Positions 33,099-44,656 of a DNA stretch of 64,000 nucleotides are shown here, piece by piece (the first letter of the stretch is position 1; each line of letters opens with the position of its first letter). The stretch comes from Arabidopsis thaliana (lineage: Eukaryota; Streptophyta; Magnoliopsida; Brassicales; Brassicaceae): contig NC_003075.7 of NCBI RefSeq assembly GCF_000001735.4, positions 7,565,001-7,629,000 of the forward strand. The letters run 5' to 3'. The translations under genes were made by a program, and so were the position numbers. Under the pieces are notes generated by a model, which ran no database searches, was not told the origin of the DNA, and saw only the letters and a list, made by a program, of their open reading frames with translations.

Positions 33099-34217
33099 CT
33101 AAAAGACAATAAAATTACCATTATGTTCACATTTAGTAAATATTTCATGGACGAATTTCTCCACGTCGATTTTCGAAATCTCATAATTTTCCGGCGCCGG
33201 AATATACGGTGGTCGTGATACCTTAAGCACCAAATCCCAATCCAACCCTTTAAAGAAATCATGTCCCTTGATTCCTTCAACATTAATCCTACGGCTAGGA
33301 TCTTTCTCCAACAGTTTTCTTACCAAGTCTCTTAACGATGTCGTTTCTCCGACCAAACTCGGCGGTTCAGTTAATATCTTTAAAAAAGTCTCTTTACGGT
33401 TGGACCCCCTAAACGGCGTCGCTCCGTACAACATCTCATACAAAACCACTCCCAACGACCACCAATCCACGGCGAAGTCATGGCCACTTCCGGTGATTAC
33501 CTCCGGCGCAACATATTCCTCTGTTCCAACAAACGAGTTCGACTTCTCTCCTGAAAACTCCGACTCGGAGGATCTCGAAACCGAGTCGTCCGGGGAGATT
33601 CCGGAGTTACATAAACCGGAAAATGCGAAGATAGACCTTTCTTTCTTCGTCGCCGTCGAAAGTCTCGGTGACGACGAAAAAGAAGATTGTGGAGTTCTAG
33701 GAGGTAGATTCGTCGAAAGATCAAAATCAACAAGCATCAGATGACCATTCTCTTGAATCATCACATTATCAGGCTTCAAATCTCTGTACACAATTCCTTG
33801 ATTATGCAAATACTCAAGTGCAATCACAAGCTCCGCCGCGTAAAATCTAATGATCTCATCGGAAAACATTTCTTCCGACTGTTTTTTCCTTAAAGAGTTG
33901 AGATCTCTTCCAGGACAGTAATCAATCGCGTAACCGATAACTTTATCGGTGGATATAACACCATGAAGACGTGGAAACAGAGGATGGTCGAATCGAGACA
34001 ACACTCCTTGTTCGAAACTTATGCGTTTGTACTCATCTTTGGCCTTCTTTGACTCGATTGATTCTCTTAGTATGACTTTTAAAGCAAGCCATTTGTTATC
34101 GGCTTTTACTAAGAACACAACTCCTTTAGATCCACGTCCAAGGGCTGAGAAAATCTCTAGATGGTCGAAGTTGAGAGTCGGGATCTTGTTCTCCGGTGGT
34201 AAGAGGTGGTTGCTCAT
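33099..34217 (-). CDS. AGC-family Ser/Thr protein kinase (plant AGCVIII, OXI1-like)
   Basis: Intronless 372-residue kinase. Gly loop GRGSKG (27-32), catalytic Lys47 (LALKV), catalytic loop YRDLKPDN (144-151) and DFD at 164-166 in place of DFG, which is the plant AGCVIII hallmark. Between DFD and the activation segment GTEEYVAPE (231-239) there is a roughly 60-residue Ser-rich insertion, again typical of the group. DWWSLG and the subdomain XI Arg (SRRIN) follow. The C-terminus ends FIVF, an FxxF PIF-type motif that docks PDK1. Short N-terminus and lack of introns fit the AGC2 clade, whose member OXI1 acts in oxidative-stress and immune signalling. I believe this is the gene called AGC2-2, from memory. 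The start at 34217 is the only Met upstream of the kinase domain. Confidence 0.92.
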   Translation of the reverse strand: MSNHLLPPENKIPTLNFDHLEIFSALGRGSKGVVFLVKADNKWLALKVILRESIESKKAKDEYKRISFEQGVLSRFDHPLFPRLHGVISTDKVIGYAIDYCPGRDLNSLRKKQSEEMFSDEIIRFYAAELVIALEYLHNQGIVYRDLKPDNVMIQENGHLMLVDFDLSTNLPPRTPQSSFSSSPRLSTATKKERSIFAFSGLCNSGISPDDSVSRSSESEFSGEKSNSFVGTEEYVAPEVITGSGHDFAVDWWSLGVVLYEMLYGATPFRGSNRKETFLKILTEPPSLVGETTSLRDLVRKLLEKDPSRRINVEGIKGHDFFKGLDWDLVLKVSRPPYIPAPENYEISKIDVEKFVHEIFTKCEHNGNFIVF

Positions 34218-35681
34218 CGCTCAAGAGTTTATTTTTGATTTTTTTTTATGGTTCAATATTCTTTTGGTTGTCTTTAAAGCAGTTTTTATAAGAGAGAAGG
34301 GGTTAAGCTTTTCTAAAGGTAGGTCCGTATAGATTTTGTTTCCTTGCCGGGAAAGACTTGAATAAACGTTTTAACCAAAAAAGAAAAATGCAAAAGATTT
34401 ACGTAGTAAGACACGGATTACTTTTACCATTTTACTCCTTCTCGAATCACCATTACTAAGCATCAAATATTTTCAGTCATTTCAAACATCAGTTTTTGCG
34501 TTTATATTTGAGTAAAATTGAAAATTTTCCATAGAGATACACAACTATTTAGCGCAACATACAATAACATTTTCCAAATAGAAGAAAAAAGAAAAAATTT
34601 ACTTGTTTCTTAACGTTCCTACTCAATACACAAACTAACAAACAAGTTAAAACGAGTAAAGATTCTTGGCGAAAACAACAACAAATAATGATTCAATATT
34701 TTAAAATAACACATAAACAGTTGGTCTAAATTTATAAATAATCTCTAAAAAATATCATAAAAATCACATGGTTTCATTCTCATATACAAAGACAGTAAGA
34801 AGATTTTCTTTTTTTCCGAAGTGGTCTTCAATGAATATCGAGTTAGAAAATGGATTTTTTTTTCCTACTAATTACTTACAAAATTTTGATGAAAAAATAG
34901 AGTAGACGAAATTTGGTAGAAAATTTCTTGCGAAAAGATACAAGAAATTCACTACCAATTTATGTAACATTTGGTAGGCAATTCAGAAGAATCAAACTAG
35001 ATTCATGACATATGGGGAGAAATGCAAGAAACAAAAACAACCGAGGATGAGTCTTATGCTCTTAGCTAAAAACATTTATTTAGATTTTAGGTGTGGTTGC
35101 GACAACCAAAAAAAAAAATACATTACAAACGATTGACGTGCTGAGCGAGAAATTAAGAAGTCGAGTCCCTAAACCCGTAGGAACCAACCATATATGGTGA
35201 GACCACTGTGGAATCTGCCAGACAACACCCAAGCATATTAACCATAACCACAGTGGCTGAGCAGGAAACTGTTTGACTGGTAATGACTCATTAACAGAAA
35301 AATTAACATTGCAGAAAAAAAAGTTATAATAAGGTAAATGGATCGTCCCAAGATCATTATTGGATAATTAAAATCACTGGCCAGTGGAATTAAAGCCCAA
35401 ACAAGCCCATGATAACTCAAAACTAGATCAACCAGTAATGGCCCATGATGTCGTACTTGAGGTGACGTGGCAAATTCTGAATTCGCGCACCGGTAGATTC
35501 TTTTCTTTTTCCGTATAACACCTTTCAATACTTGAGGTGACGTGGCAAATTCACAACCACTTTTTATATGATATACCGCTTTTACCCCTTAAGCCTCTCC
35601 GCGTAAAACCGAGAACAAAATCTTAAGCACCGTTGTTCCGATTCAGAGATCATCGTCGTCGTCGTTCAGAAACCTTCAAAA
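34218..35681. promoter_or_regulatory. Divergent region between AGC kinase and CEQORH
   Basis: About 1.46 kb separates the two start codons. The kinase side is AT-rich without evident motifs. The CEQORH side has GCCCA/TGGGCC site-II-like motifs near 35393-35450 and two direct copies of a 24-base box with a TGACGTGGCA core (own entry). The 96-codon ORF at 35238-35528 overlaps these motifs and is not credible. Confidence 0.5.
35454..35552 (+). promoter_or_regulatory. Two identical 24-base boxes with ACGT core
   Basis: The same 24 bases occur at 35454-35477 and 35529-35552, spaced 75 bases start to start. Each contains TGACGTGGCA, a C/G-box hybrid of the type bound by plant bZIP factors. They lie 130-230 bases upstream of the CEQORH start codon, so close to or within the core promoter. 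Identity is seen directly; bZIP binding is inference. Confidence 0.6.
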
Positions 35682-37567
35682 ATGGCTGGAAAACTCATGC
35701 ACGCTCTTCAGTACAACTCTTACGGTGGTGGCGCCGCCGGATTAGAGGTTTTCATCTCTCTTTTCTATATATTCCTCTAAACTACTGTGTTATTGCGATT
35801 TGATTCTCTGTATTTATCGATACCGTCTCGATTTTATTTGTATTCTTCTCTCTGCCGATGCGTTGATTTTTTGATAAACTTAGAAGATTTTGTTGCCTCA
35901 GATGTTGAAAAATCCAATGTTTTCATCAATTTGATTTGGATTGTAAAGGCTACTAGATTACATGATAAAACACAATCATGATTGTAAATGATTTTCTTCA
36001 TTTCTGATGCTTACGTAGTCACTAGCGGTTTCTATATGGATCTCGTTGCTCTGGGAATCTATGGAAAATTTGAGTACAGAGAACACGCCTTTTAAGCTAG
36101 ATAATGTGATTGAGATTATGTACGAAATGAGAGAATGAAGAAAAGAGACGATGGTGGTGAGAGTAGCTCACAAAAGAGGAATTATTAGTGATAGTTTTAA
36201 ATTATTTCTCTGTTTTTGTCGATTGGATTGGATTGCAGAGTCCACTAGATTGCATGATGCATCTCATATGTGAAGTGTCTCTGATTAAGTGATTATTTTG
36301 TGAAGTTAGTGTTCTCATGTGTGTATTTTTTTTCTGATTAAAAGGTAACATTATCTGTTTTTGTAGTGTTTTTTTCTTTTTTTTTTCTTTTGTGATGCAT
36401 TCCTGTATGTGTATTCTGTACTCTTTTGATGATAAATACGTGGTTATCTGAATATGTTCTCAGCATGTTCAAGTTCCGGTTCCAACACCAAAGAGTAATG
36501 AGGTTTGCCTGAAATTAGAAGCTACTAGTCTAAACCCTGTTGATTGGAAAATTCAGAAAGGAATGATCCGCCCATTTCTGCCCCGCAAGTTCCCCTGCAT
36601 TCCAGGTATTCTAATAGCTTTGAAGATTTTAGTTTCTGTATAGAAGAAAGAGGTTACTTTGCTTAGAGGTCGTTGAGTTTGGAACCTTTGATATTTGTTT
36701 TGAACAGCTACTGATGTTGCTGGAGAGGTCGTTGAGGTTGGATCAGGAGTAAAAAATTTTAAGGCTGGTGACAAAGTTGTAGCGGTTCTTAGCCATCTAG
36801 TAAGTTTTTTCAGACAGACAAGTAGAAACTTTAATTACCTTGAAACATGTTAAGGGAAACTGATTTTGTTCTTTCAGGGTGGAGGTGGACTTGCTGAGTT
36901 CGCTGTTGCAACCGAGAAGCTGACTGTCAAAAGACCTCAAGAAGTGGGAGCAGCTGAAGCAGCAGCTTTACCTGTGGCGGGTCTAACCGCTCTCCAAGCT
37001 CTTACTAATCCTGCGGGGTTGAAGCTGGATGGTACAGGCAAGAAGGCGAACATCCTGGTCACAGCAGCATCTGGTGGGGTTGGTCACTATGCAGTCCAGC
37101 TGGCAAAACTTGCAAATGCTCACGTAACCGCTACATGTGGTGCCCGGAACATAGAGTTTGTCAAATCGTTGGGAGCGGATGAGGTTCTCGACTACAAGAC
37201 TCCCGAGGGAGCCGCCCTCAAGAGTCCGTCGGGTAAAAAATATGACGCTGTGGTCCATTGTGCAAACGGGATTCCATTTTCGGTATTCGAACCAAATTTG
37301 TCGGAAAACGGGAAGGTGATAGACATCACACCGGGGCCTAATGCAATGTGGACTTATGCGGTTAAGAAAATAACCATGTCAAAGAAGCAGTTAGTGCCAC
37401 TCTTGTTGATCCCAAAAGCTGAGAATTTGGAGTTTATGGTGAATCTAGTGAAAGAAGGGAAAGTGAAGACAGTGATTGACTCAAAGCATCCTTTGAGCAA
37501 AGCGGAGGATGCTTGGGCCAAAAGTATCGATGGTCATGCTACTGGGAAGATCATTGTCGAGCCATAA
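35682..37567 (+). CDS. CEQORH: Chloroplast envelope quinone oxidoreductase homologue
   Basis: Four exons: 35682-35747, 36464-36605, 36708-36799, 36878-37567, encoding 329 residues. It is a medium-chain dehydrogenase/reductase of the zeta-crystallin/quinone oxidoreductase type. The N-terminal GroES-like part includes LEATSLNPVDWKIQKG and FPCIPATDVAGEVVEVGSGV. The NADPH-binding Rossmann part has ASGGVGHYAVQLAK. Zinc-ligand Cys are absent, as in the quinone oxidoreductase branch, despite the common 'zinc-binding dehydrogenase' label. No cleavable transit peptide is evident: the protein starts MAGKLMHALQY. The family member ceQORH is known to reach the inner chloroplast envelope without a cleaved peptide and to reduce alkenal-type lipid products. 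Length and sequence fit that protein. Exon 4 carries over two thirds of the coding sequence. Confidence 0.93.
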
Positions 37568-38310
37568 GAGCGTTGTAGCCATCTTTGACTGTCTGTGAAT
37601 GTGATAATAGATGTTAAAAGTTTGCGTACCGTTTACAGAATGTTTTATGTTGTTTTGTTTAATATACCCGAGTATGTCGAAAGTTACATGAAAAGAAAAT
37701 TTGGATGAAATAAATAATACTTGTTAGGTATTTTAGTTTTACCATACCGCTGAAGTTGAACCGAAACTGAGCATGGAATCGAATAAAACAGACCCAACAA
37801 CATCATAAAGCCCAATAGCCCATTAACGACTTCGTCAATTCCCCTATCTTAAAAAGACTTTCTCCAGTAGAATCTTCCGGTAAATAAAACAATAGTCGAA
37901 GGAGATTTCCGTCATTTCAAATGGTAAGAAAACCAGAATTATTTAATATCACTCTCTTAAGGGACCACCGTTGCCTTCCCCACCACAACCAACCATTTTC
38001 CTCCATTTTTTTCTTTTTCCTTATTAATATTTTAATAATAATACAAAAATCAATAATTATCTTCTTAAATATTTAATTTAATTAATTAATTATGTATTTC
38101 GTTCTTCTTCTTCTTCTTCAATTTCTTCTTTCTTCTCCCATGGCTTCCTAAACAATCTGCTATTCCTCTCTCTCTTCTTCACCTATAGTTTATCTCTTTT
38201 TTTTTGTTTTGGCTTCTCTTAAATTCACTTTCTCTAAAACATAAACGACATTGATGTTTCTTCATCAGATCCTTTAATTCTTCTCCAATTCTCATTCTCC
38301 TTACATCAAT
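37568..38310. other. Intergenic, CEQORH 3' flank and MHK promoter
   Basis: Contains 'aagcccaatagcccatt' near 37807, a pair of GCCCA (site-II-like) motifs, and pyrimidine-rich CT/CTT runs near 38100-38210 that probably belong to the MHK transcription start region. No gene. Confidence 0.4.
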
Positions 38311-38946
38311 GGTGAGAATTTTTTTTTATAGATTATGTTTTTAATTCTTGTGTTCATGTAAGATTTTTTTTTTTTTTTTTTTTTGTGTTTTATTGTTTTC
38401 TTAATTCCGATTGGATTTGTTTTTTGTTTATTTTTCTCAATTTTATCTCAATTTCTTGGACAAATTGATCTTTTTTTACTCTACAAATAAATAAAGTTTG
38501 AGACTTTATAGCAGAATCTTCATATGTAGCAATTGAAGATTTTTTTTTCTTTTCTAAACCGATCTAAATAGATTAAATCATCATTATTGAAAACAAAAGA
38601 TTTTGTTTTTATTTTGATTAAATCCTTTTTTTTTTTTTTTTTTTTTGCAGATAAACTTTGTAGTTGGAGATTTGTTGTGGATGAAGATTATTGATTGCAG
38701 CTTATAGGAAGCTGCTCTTTTTGTTTTGAACAATGTTGCTAACTTTTCAGATTCTTATAATTAATCAGTCTTATGATGAGAAGTTGGTTCTTGATTACAT
38801 ACTACAATCAAGAAGTAAACAGTTTATGCAATCTTGTGACGGTTCTTGTGTTCAAAGAGTAGATACTTGTTCTTCAAGGTGGAGGTTAACAGAGGACAAT
38901 TGACGGGGTTTTTAATCGTTGTTGTATTGCTCGAATAAACGGAATC
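38311..38946 (+). promoter_or_regulatory. MHK leader with intron and upstream ORFs
   Basis: A leader intron is suggested by a GT donor near 38311 ('caatggtgagaa') and a strong T-tract plus GCAG acceptor ending at 38650. The remaining leader holds a 9-codon ORF at 38681-38707 and a 56-codon ORF at 38733-38903 that ends 43 bases before the main start codon. Splice use is inferred from sequence only. Confidence 0.5.
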
Positions 38947-41812
38947 ATGGAAAGGTTTGTTCTTGTTCTGTTCTTGTTGTTGTTTGTATATATATTGGAC
39001 ATGGTGAGAAAGTGATGATGGTGTTTGTGGTTTTTGTTATGTGTAGGTATAAGATTTTGGAAGAGCTTGGTGATGGTACTTGTGGTAGTGTATATAAAGC
39101 AGTAAATTTGGAAACATATGAAGTTGTAAGTTGTTGAAAGTTTCTCTCTTTCGCTTATCTTCTAGTGTGTAGCTGATTCTATCTCACCTTGTGTTTTCCT
39201 CAGGTTGCTGTTAAGAAGATGAAGAGAAAGTTTTATTATTGGGAAGAGTGTGTGAATCTGCGAGAAGTTAAGGTGCGGCGACTCTGTGTCTGTTGTTTAC
39301 TTTCTGTTATGTCTATGTTTGTGTTCAAGGATGGTGATGTAGTTTTACGTTTGCAGGCTCTTCGTAAGCTAAATCATCCTCATATCATAAAGTTGAAGGA
39401 GATTGTGAGAGAACATAATGAGCTTTTTTTCATCTTTGAGTGCATGGTAAAGGCGATCTCCGCTTTTTTATCTTCTGTAGGATTTTTTAGTCTGATGTTA
39501 GAGAATATATTCTCATTGTTCTTGGATAATGATTTGACTAGGATCACAATCTGTACCATATAATGAAAGAAAGGGAACGACCTTTTTCTGAAGGAGAAAT
39601 AAGAAGTTTTATGTCTCAGATGCTGCAAGGGCTCGCACACATGCATAAAAACGGTTATTTCCATCGAGACCTGAAACCTGGTATGTTTTGGTACTTTGTA
39701 TTGTATTAATTGAAATGGTTTTCGCTCTTTGAATGTCTTATAAACAAGTTTTGTTCTGTTTCTGAAGAGAATTTGCTGGTGACCAACAATATCCTGAAAA
39801 TTGCTGACTTTGGGTTGGCTAGAGAAGTTGCATCTATGCCTCCTTACACTGAATATGTGTCCACACGTTGGTAAGTGATTTCTCTTTGATATTGCCTTCG
39901 CATTCATGCATGAAAGTATGTGGTATAAGGTGATATCGACGTATACCTTATTATTGGCTCTGACTGCAACAGGTATCGAGCTCCAGAAGTTTTGCTACAG
40001 TCTTCATTATACACTCCTGCAGTTGGTATGTTTGCGAAATCCTTTTGTGCCTCATCACATTTCATTAGTATCATGTGATCATGTCAAAAGTCTAGCTAAA
40101 CCATGGCTAATACTTCGTGGCTTTGAATAGTTTAAGACATTTTTTCTTTCTGTTTTGTCATCTATTGGATCGCTTTGCAAATCTTTATAGACTAACATTT
40201 AAAAGAACTGCAGACATGTGGGCAGTTGGAGCGATACTAGCTGAGCTTTACGCTTTAACTCCGTTATTTCCTGGTGAAAGGTGAATTCATTTCCCTTTCA
40301 AACGATACTAGCTGAGCTTAATCTGTGTGCACACTTAAGATAGACCATTTAGTGAAAACTGATATAATGATTTCTTTATGAGTAGTGAGATAGATCAATT
40401 ATACAAAATCTGCTGTGTTCTTGGCAAGCCGGACTGGACCACGTTCCCTGAAGCGAAAAGCATATCTCGAATTATGAGTATTAGTCACACAGAGGTAAGA
40501 GTTCTTAATGAAAAGATAAGAGGCTTATTATATTAACTGCACTTCAATATTGACTTTGTTCTTTGAATATCTTGTGACAGTTTCCGCAGACACGAATTGC
40601 TGATTTACTTCCCAATGCTGCTCCTGAAGCTATTGATTTGATCAATGTGAGTTCTTGTGTTCACTCTTTTTGCGGATATTTCTTACCATTCTTAAGAATG
40701 TTGTGATCTTTCAATATCTTTATTTCGTATATCATCTGTTTCTTTTTTTGAATCAACAGCGACTTTGCTCATGGGATCCATTGAAACGACCAACTGCTGA
40801 TGAGGCACTAAATCATCCATTTTTCAGTGTAATTTGAATATTCCCTTGCTTCTTTTGATTTTATCACACACTCCTCTCTTTGTAATAATCGAAAATGTAA
40901 TGATATATTCGGAACAGATGGCTACGCAGGCTTCATATCCTATCCATGACCTTGAGCTGAGGCTTGATAATATGGGTGAGGCTTTATTTTTCTTTGTTAA
41001 TCTGCTTCGTATAGTATGCTTTCATGACCATAAGATTAAGTTCAATTATATTTGTGGTATTCTGCAGCGGCGTTGCCTAATCTTGAGCTAAATCTCTGGG
41101 ACTTTAACAGAGAACCTGAAGAATGTTTTCTTGGCTTGACACTAGCTGTGAAACCAAGTGCTCCCAAACTAGGTAAGTATCATTCCCTCGTGTAGAGTTG
41201 GTCACTAGATCTGACACAAATTGACATTGACATTGAGCATGGTTTCAAATATTGTTTGCAGAAATGCTCCGCAATGTATCTCAGGACATGAGCGAGGTAA
41301 GCTCATACGCAATGAACGTCACTTATATAGCATTGTTAAACTTTTCATGAGTTGTAATAAATCTGTTGTTTACAAAAGCAGAATTTTCTCTTTTGCCCCG
41401 GGGTCAACAATGATCGAGAACCATCAGGTGATGAAAACTTGAGCATATGTTGATAAAACTGCAGATTTCTGTTATATTTCTCTGTGAAAGGTTGTTGAAT
41501 ATCTCTCTTTGAACATTTACAGTTTTCTGGTCTCTGCTCTCTCCTGATGAAAACGGCCTCCACGCGCCAGTTGAATCATCTCCTTTATCTTTGTCTTTCA
41601 GGTGAGATTACAAGTTGTCTCTATGGATCCATTAATGTGTAAACAGATTTGCCTAATGAGAAACATTTACTGTGAGCAGTCCAATGCAGCAACACACAGT
41701 TGGACCTCCACAGTCGAGTGGCTTCACAATGACATCATCAATGCAACCGAATATGTTGGACCGCCCGTGGATGGCCGTGTCTGCGCCGTTTCAACAAAGT
41801 CATTACCTCTGA
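38947..41812 (+). CDS. MHK: Ser/Thr protein kinase MHK (RCK/MAK family)
   Basis: Seventeen coding exons: 38947-38954, 39047-39125, 39204-39272, 39357-39446, 39542-39680, 39768-39870, 39973-40025, 40214-40280, 40386-40494, 40581-40646, 40760-40828, 40918-40975, 41068-41172, 41262-41296, 41382-41427, 41523-41601, 41680-41812. They sum to 435 residues, the length I recall for MHK. The kinase domain starts at residue 4 ([18 protein letters not shown]) with [26 protein letters not shown] and an activation loop with the TEY dyad ([16 protein letters not shown]). This is the layout of MAK/ICK/RCK kinases, relatives of MAPK and CDK. Animal homologues act in male germ cells and cilia; Arabidopsis lacks cilia and the role of MHK is unclear. 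The first coding exon contributes only ATG-GAA-AG, so upstream leader structure matters for its translation. The C-terminal tail (about 290-435) is Ser/Pro/Gln-rich. Confidence 0.93.
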
Positions 41813-42399
41813 TCTAATAAACCCATACCCTAGTAAAAAAAGTAAATAACACAGAGGTTTGTCAGAAAGATTTGAGTTTAAAGAACAAGATAGCAAAACA
41901 AAACAGAGGAAAGGTGTTAGAATTTTCATTTTTTTTGTCACCAATTTGTTCTTAATTTGTAAAAATTTGGTTTGGCTGATGCATTTTCCTCTCAGAGCTT
42001 GAGCTCTATCAATATCGAACAAATAATTTCCTTATTCTTGTCTCTGTATAATATATGATAAAAAAAGACATTGAAATCTTGATGTGGCATTACCATAAAG
42101 AATTACGTTTCATTAATGTTGGTTCTGTCGTCTTTTAATATAAAAGTCTTTAACTTGTGAATCTGTCTTATCTACAAGAAAATTTAAGACTATATTTATT
42201 ATGTTAATTACGATACTTATTTTAATCTATATTTAGTAAAGCGAACAAGTCCTACAAACAAACCAAAGATATTGAAAAAAAGTCACTTTGGAGATAGAAC
42301 AGAATATAAAAAAGATTCTTTAAATGATCTTTTATCAAAACAAGATTCTAACAAGTCTTAGAAATCTCAAAACGAAGAACAAGTAAGAAGCTTGTAGCC
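41813..42399. other. Intergenic between MHK and the P-loop gene
   Basis: 3' flank of MHK and the short promoter/leader of the next gene on the same strand. No gene or repeat seen. Confidence 0.5.
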
Positions 42400-44656
42400 A
42401 TGGGTGGTGATACTTTCAAAGATGGTAAATTTTTTGATCTTTTTCTTTGAACTGTGTTTGCATGTTTGATTTAACGAAAAATAAATTATTTTTAAGATGT
42501 TGTAGATGAAGAATCTTCAAGATCATCATCATCATCTCCTTGTTCTTGTTGTTTCAGGTATATTATTATTTAATCTTTATCACTAATTTTTGTTGAGTAT
42601 GATCATAATCATAATCAAGAAAGTGATGGTGGTTTTTTTTTTTTTTTTTTGGTGTAGCAGTGATGATTTAGGGTTTAAGGATGATGTTTCTGAAGAGAAT
42701 TTCACCAATTTCTCTAATCATGTTACTGATTTGAGAAGGAGAGAAAAAGCTTACCAAGAGATTCTTCAAAGTCATGATCTTTTGCTTAGAACCAGCAAAC
42801 GGAAACTTAGACAAGCCAGAAATGAGATTTTGAGGTATTTTTTATATATATTTAAATTCAATTCATTTAGGGAAAAGTTGTGTTTGTTCTACTTGGTGAT
42901 CATACAAACTCAATTATGTTTTTGACTATTATTATGGTTGATATATGCATAGCTATACTCCTGGATCATGGTCTGATGTCAAGTTGAGTGATTACAATAT
43001 TCCAAAAACGACATCGATCATGCTAGTTGGTCCGAAAGGGGCTGGGAAGAGTAGCCTTGTTAATAAGATTACAAGAGTGATCGAAGACGACGCGTTTCTC
43101 CTAGATAGAGCTCAAGAATCATGTAAATTAAGTATATATGTGTTTGCTATAGTTTCTATTTTAAAGGTGAGATTACTGATGTTTTTTGCGCTCTCATATC
43201 GCAGTTGGTACCCCGTCTAAAGGAGGAACATACTTTGTTCAGGAGTATATGATCTCGAGAGGAGGTTCCGCTTCATTTTGCCTATATGATACGCGTGGAT
43301 TGAGCCGTATATCATCGTCTGATAACACTAGTATGATTGAGCAATGGATGACAAGGGGCGTGCTTCACGGCGAACCTGTCATCTGGTTTTGATTCTATCT
43401 TGATTACTCTTTCTTTAATCAGTTTCGTTTTGGTTACATTACTGAGTTTTTATTTACTCAGGGCATCTGATAGCTCGGATTTAAAGGATAGACTCATCCG
43501 AGATGGTGGTACCGGTTATGAGAGAAGGAAAGTGAATTCGATTATCTTTGTTGTTAATGCGGTCGAAATCTTGAAATCGATGGAATGTGAAACGAGCTAT
43601 GCTTCGATGATAACCACGGCCTTTAACTCTCCGATACTATTGTTTAAAGGTTGGTTAGTCCATTTGAATAAACTTTAGCCTCTCTTTTTTTCAGTCTCAA
43701 AAAACTTGAAAATGTTTTTCAGATGATAAGCCAGCAGTCGTTATGACTCATGGAGATATGCTTTCACGCGAGGAACGTGCCCGAGTACGAGTTTTCCTTG
43801 GAGAACTTCTCGGTATCCCTCCTCACAAACAGATATTTGACATTCCAGGTCACCAAAGCCTTTCAAGAACAAGTGTTTTTTTCACACGGTTATAATGGTT
43901 ATGGAAATGAATTGCATATGTGTTTGTTTTACAGAAAGCCGGGACACAGCCACCGCGATAACAATCTGCAACTTGCTATGCTATAGTCTTCAACATGCTG
44001 ATAAGAATTTTGTGTTTCTTCCCAAAAAGAACTTCACTATATCCAAGGTTTCTGCTTAATCTTTAGTTCTTACCTCTTTGCTTTCAAAACATGATCAATT
44101 TGATAGGTGGTTAGATGTTTTTATTTTAAGTTTTGTTTGGTTTGGTTTAATTGATCCGGATAGGACCATATATCGCAGTGAACCGGTTTAAATTTGGTGA
44201 ATTAATTATTATTATGTTAATTTGTGGGGGTGACATAATTAATTTCAGGTGGGAGGAGGAGGCCTCACAAAATGGATCAGCTTATTAGACATAATATCAA
44301 TTGCTCTGGTTTTATTCATGGCATTGGCGTCAATCTGGTTTGTTACTCATAATCCCGTAAGCGGCCAAAAATTAGCTAATGAGACTCAGCAAAAACTGCT
44401 TAAATTCCCAAGTCCATGGTTAAATAACCTCACACATAAGGCAAAGCCGATGCGTCGCTTTGGGCCTAAGCGGATCATTAAAGGTCCAAACCTTGCATGC
44501 GTTCAACATCCTAAGTCTGAGTTTGTGCCTGAAAGTGAGCCAATAAGCATTGATTTGCATATAGCTCGACGCTTATGGTTCAACGAAGAGCAAGTGGCCG
44601 AGGCCGAACCAAGCTTTGATTGGCGAACTACTCGACGCTTGTGGTATGTTGAGTGA
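42400..44656 (+). CDS. P-loop NTPase (GTPase-like) with C-terminal membrane helix
   Basis: Nine exons: 42400-42424, 42497-42557, 42661-42834, 42953-43122, 43205-43385, 43462-43649, 43723-43848, 43935-44047, 44249-44656, giving 481 residues. The Walker A motif GPKGAGKSS is at 113-121. DTRG at about 172-175 serves as a G3/Walker B-like motif, and VMTHGD later resembles the G4 specificity motif (TxxD form). Together these suggest a GTPase-like P-loop protein, not an AAA protein. A Ser-rich N-terminus precedes a short charged helix (RRREKAYQEIL). A single membrane helix lies at about 356-377 (ISLLDIISIALVLFMALASIWF), leaving a tail with two related motifs, ARRLWFNEE and TRRLWYVE. The exon 3 acceptor is a TAGCAG tandem, so 481 or 482 residues. 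No function is known to me. Confidence 0.85.

Noticed and set aside
33268-33744. 158-codon ORF antisense to the AGC kinase
   Set aside because: Shadow of the real kinase frame; loses sense outside the coding region.
35238-35528. 96-codon minus-strand ORF in the CEQORH promoter
   Set aside because: Overlaps site-II motifs and one of the ACGT boxes; no domain.
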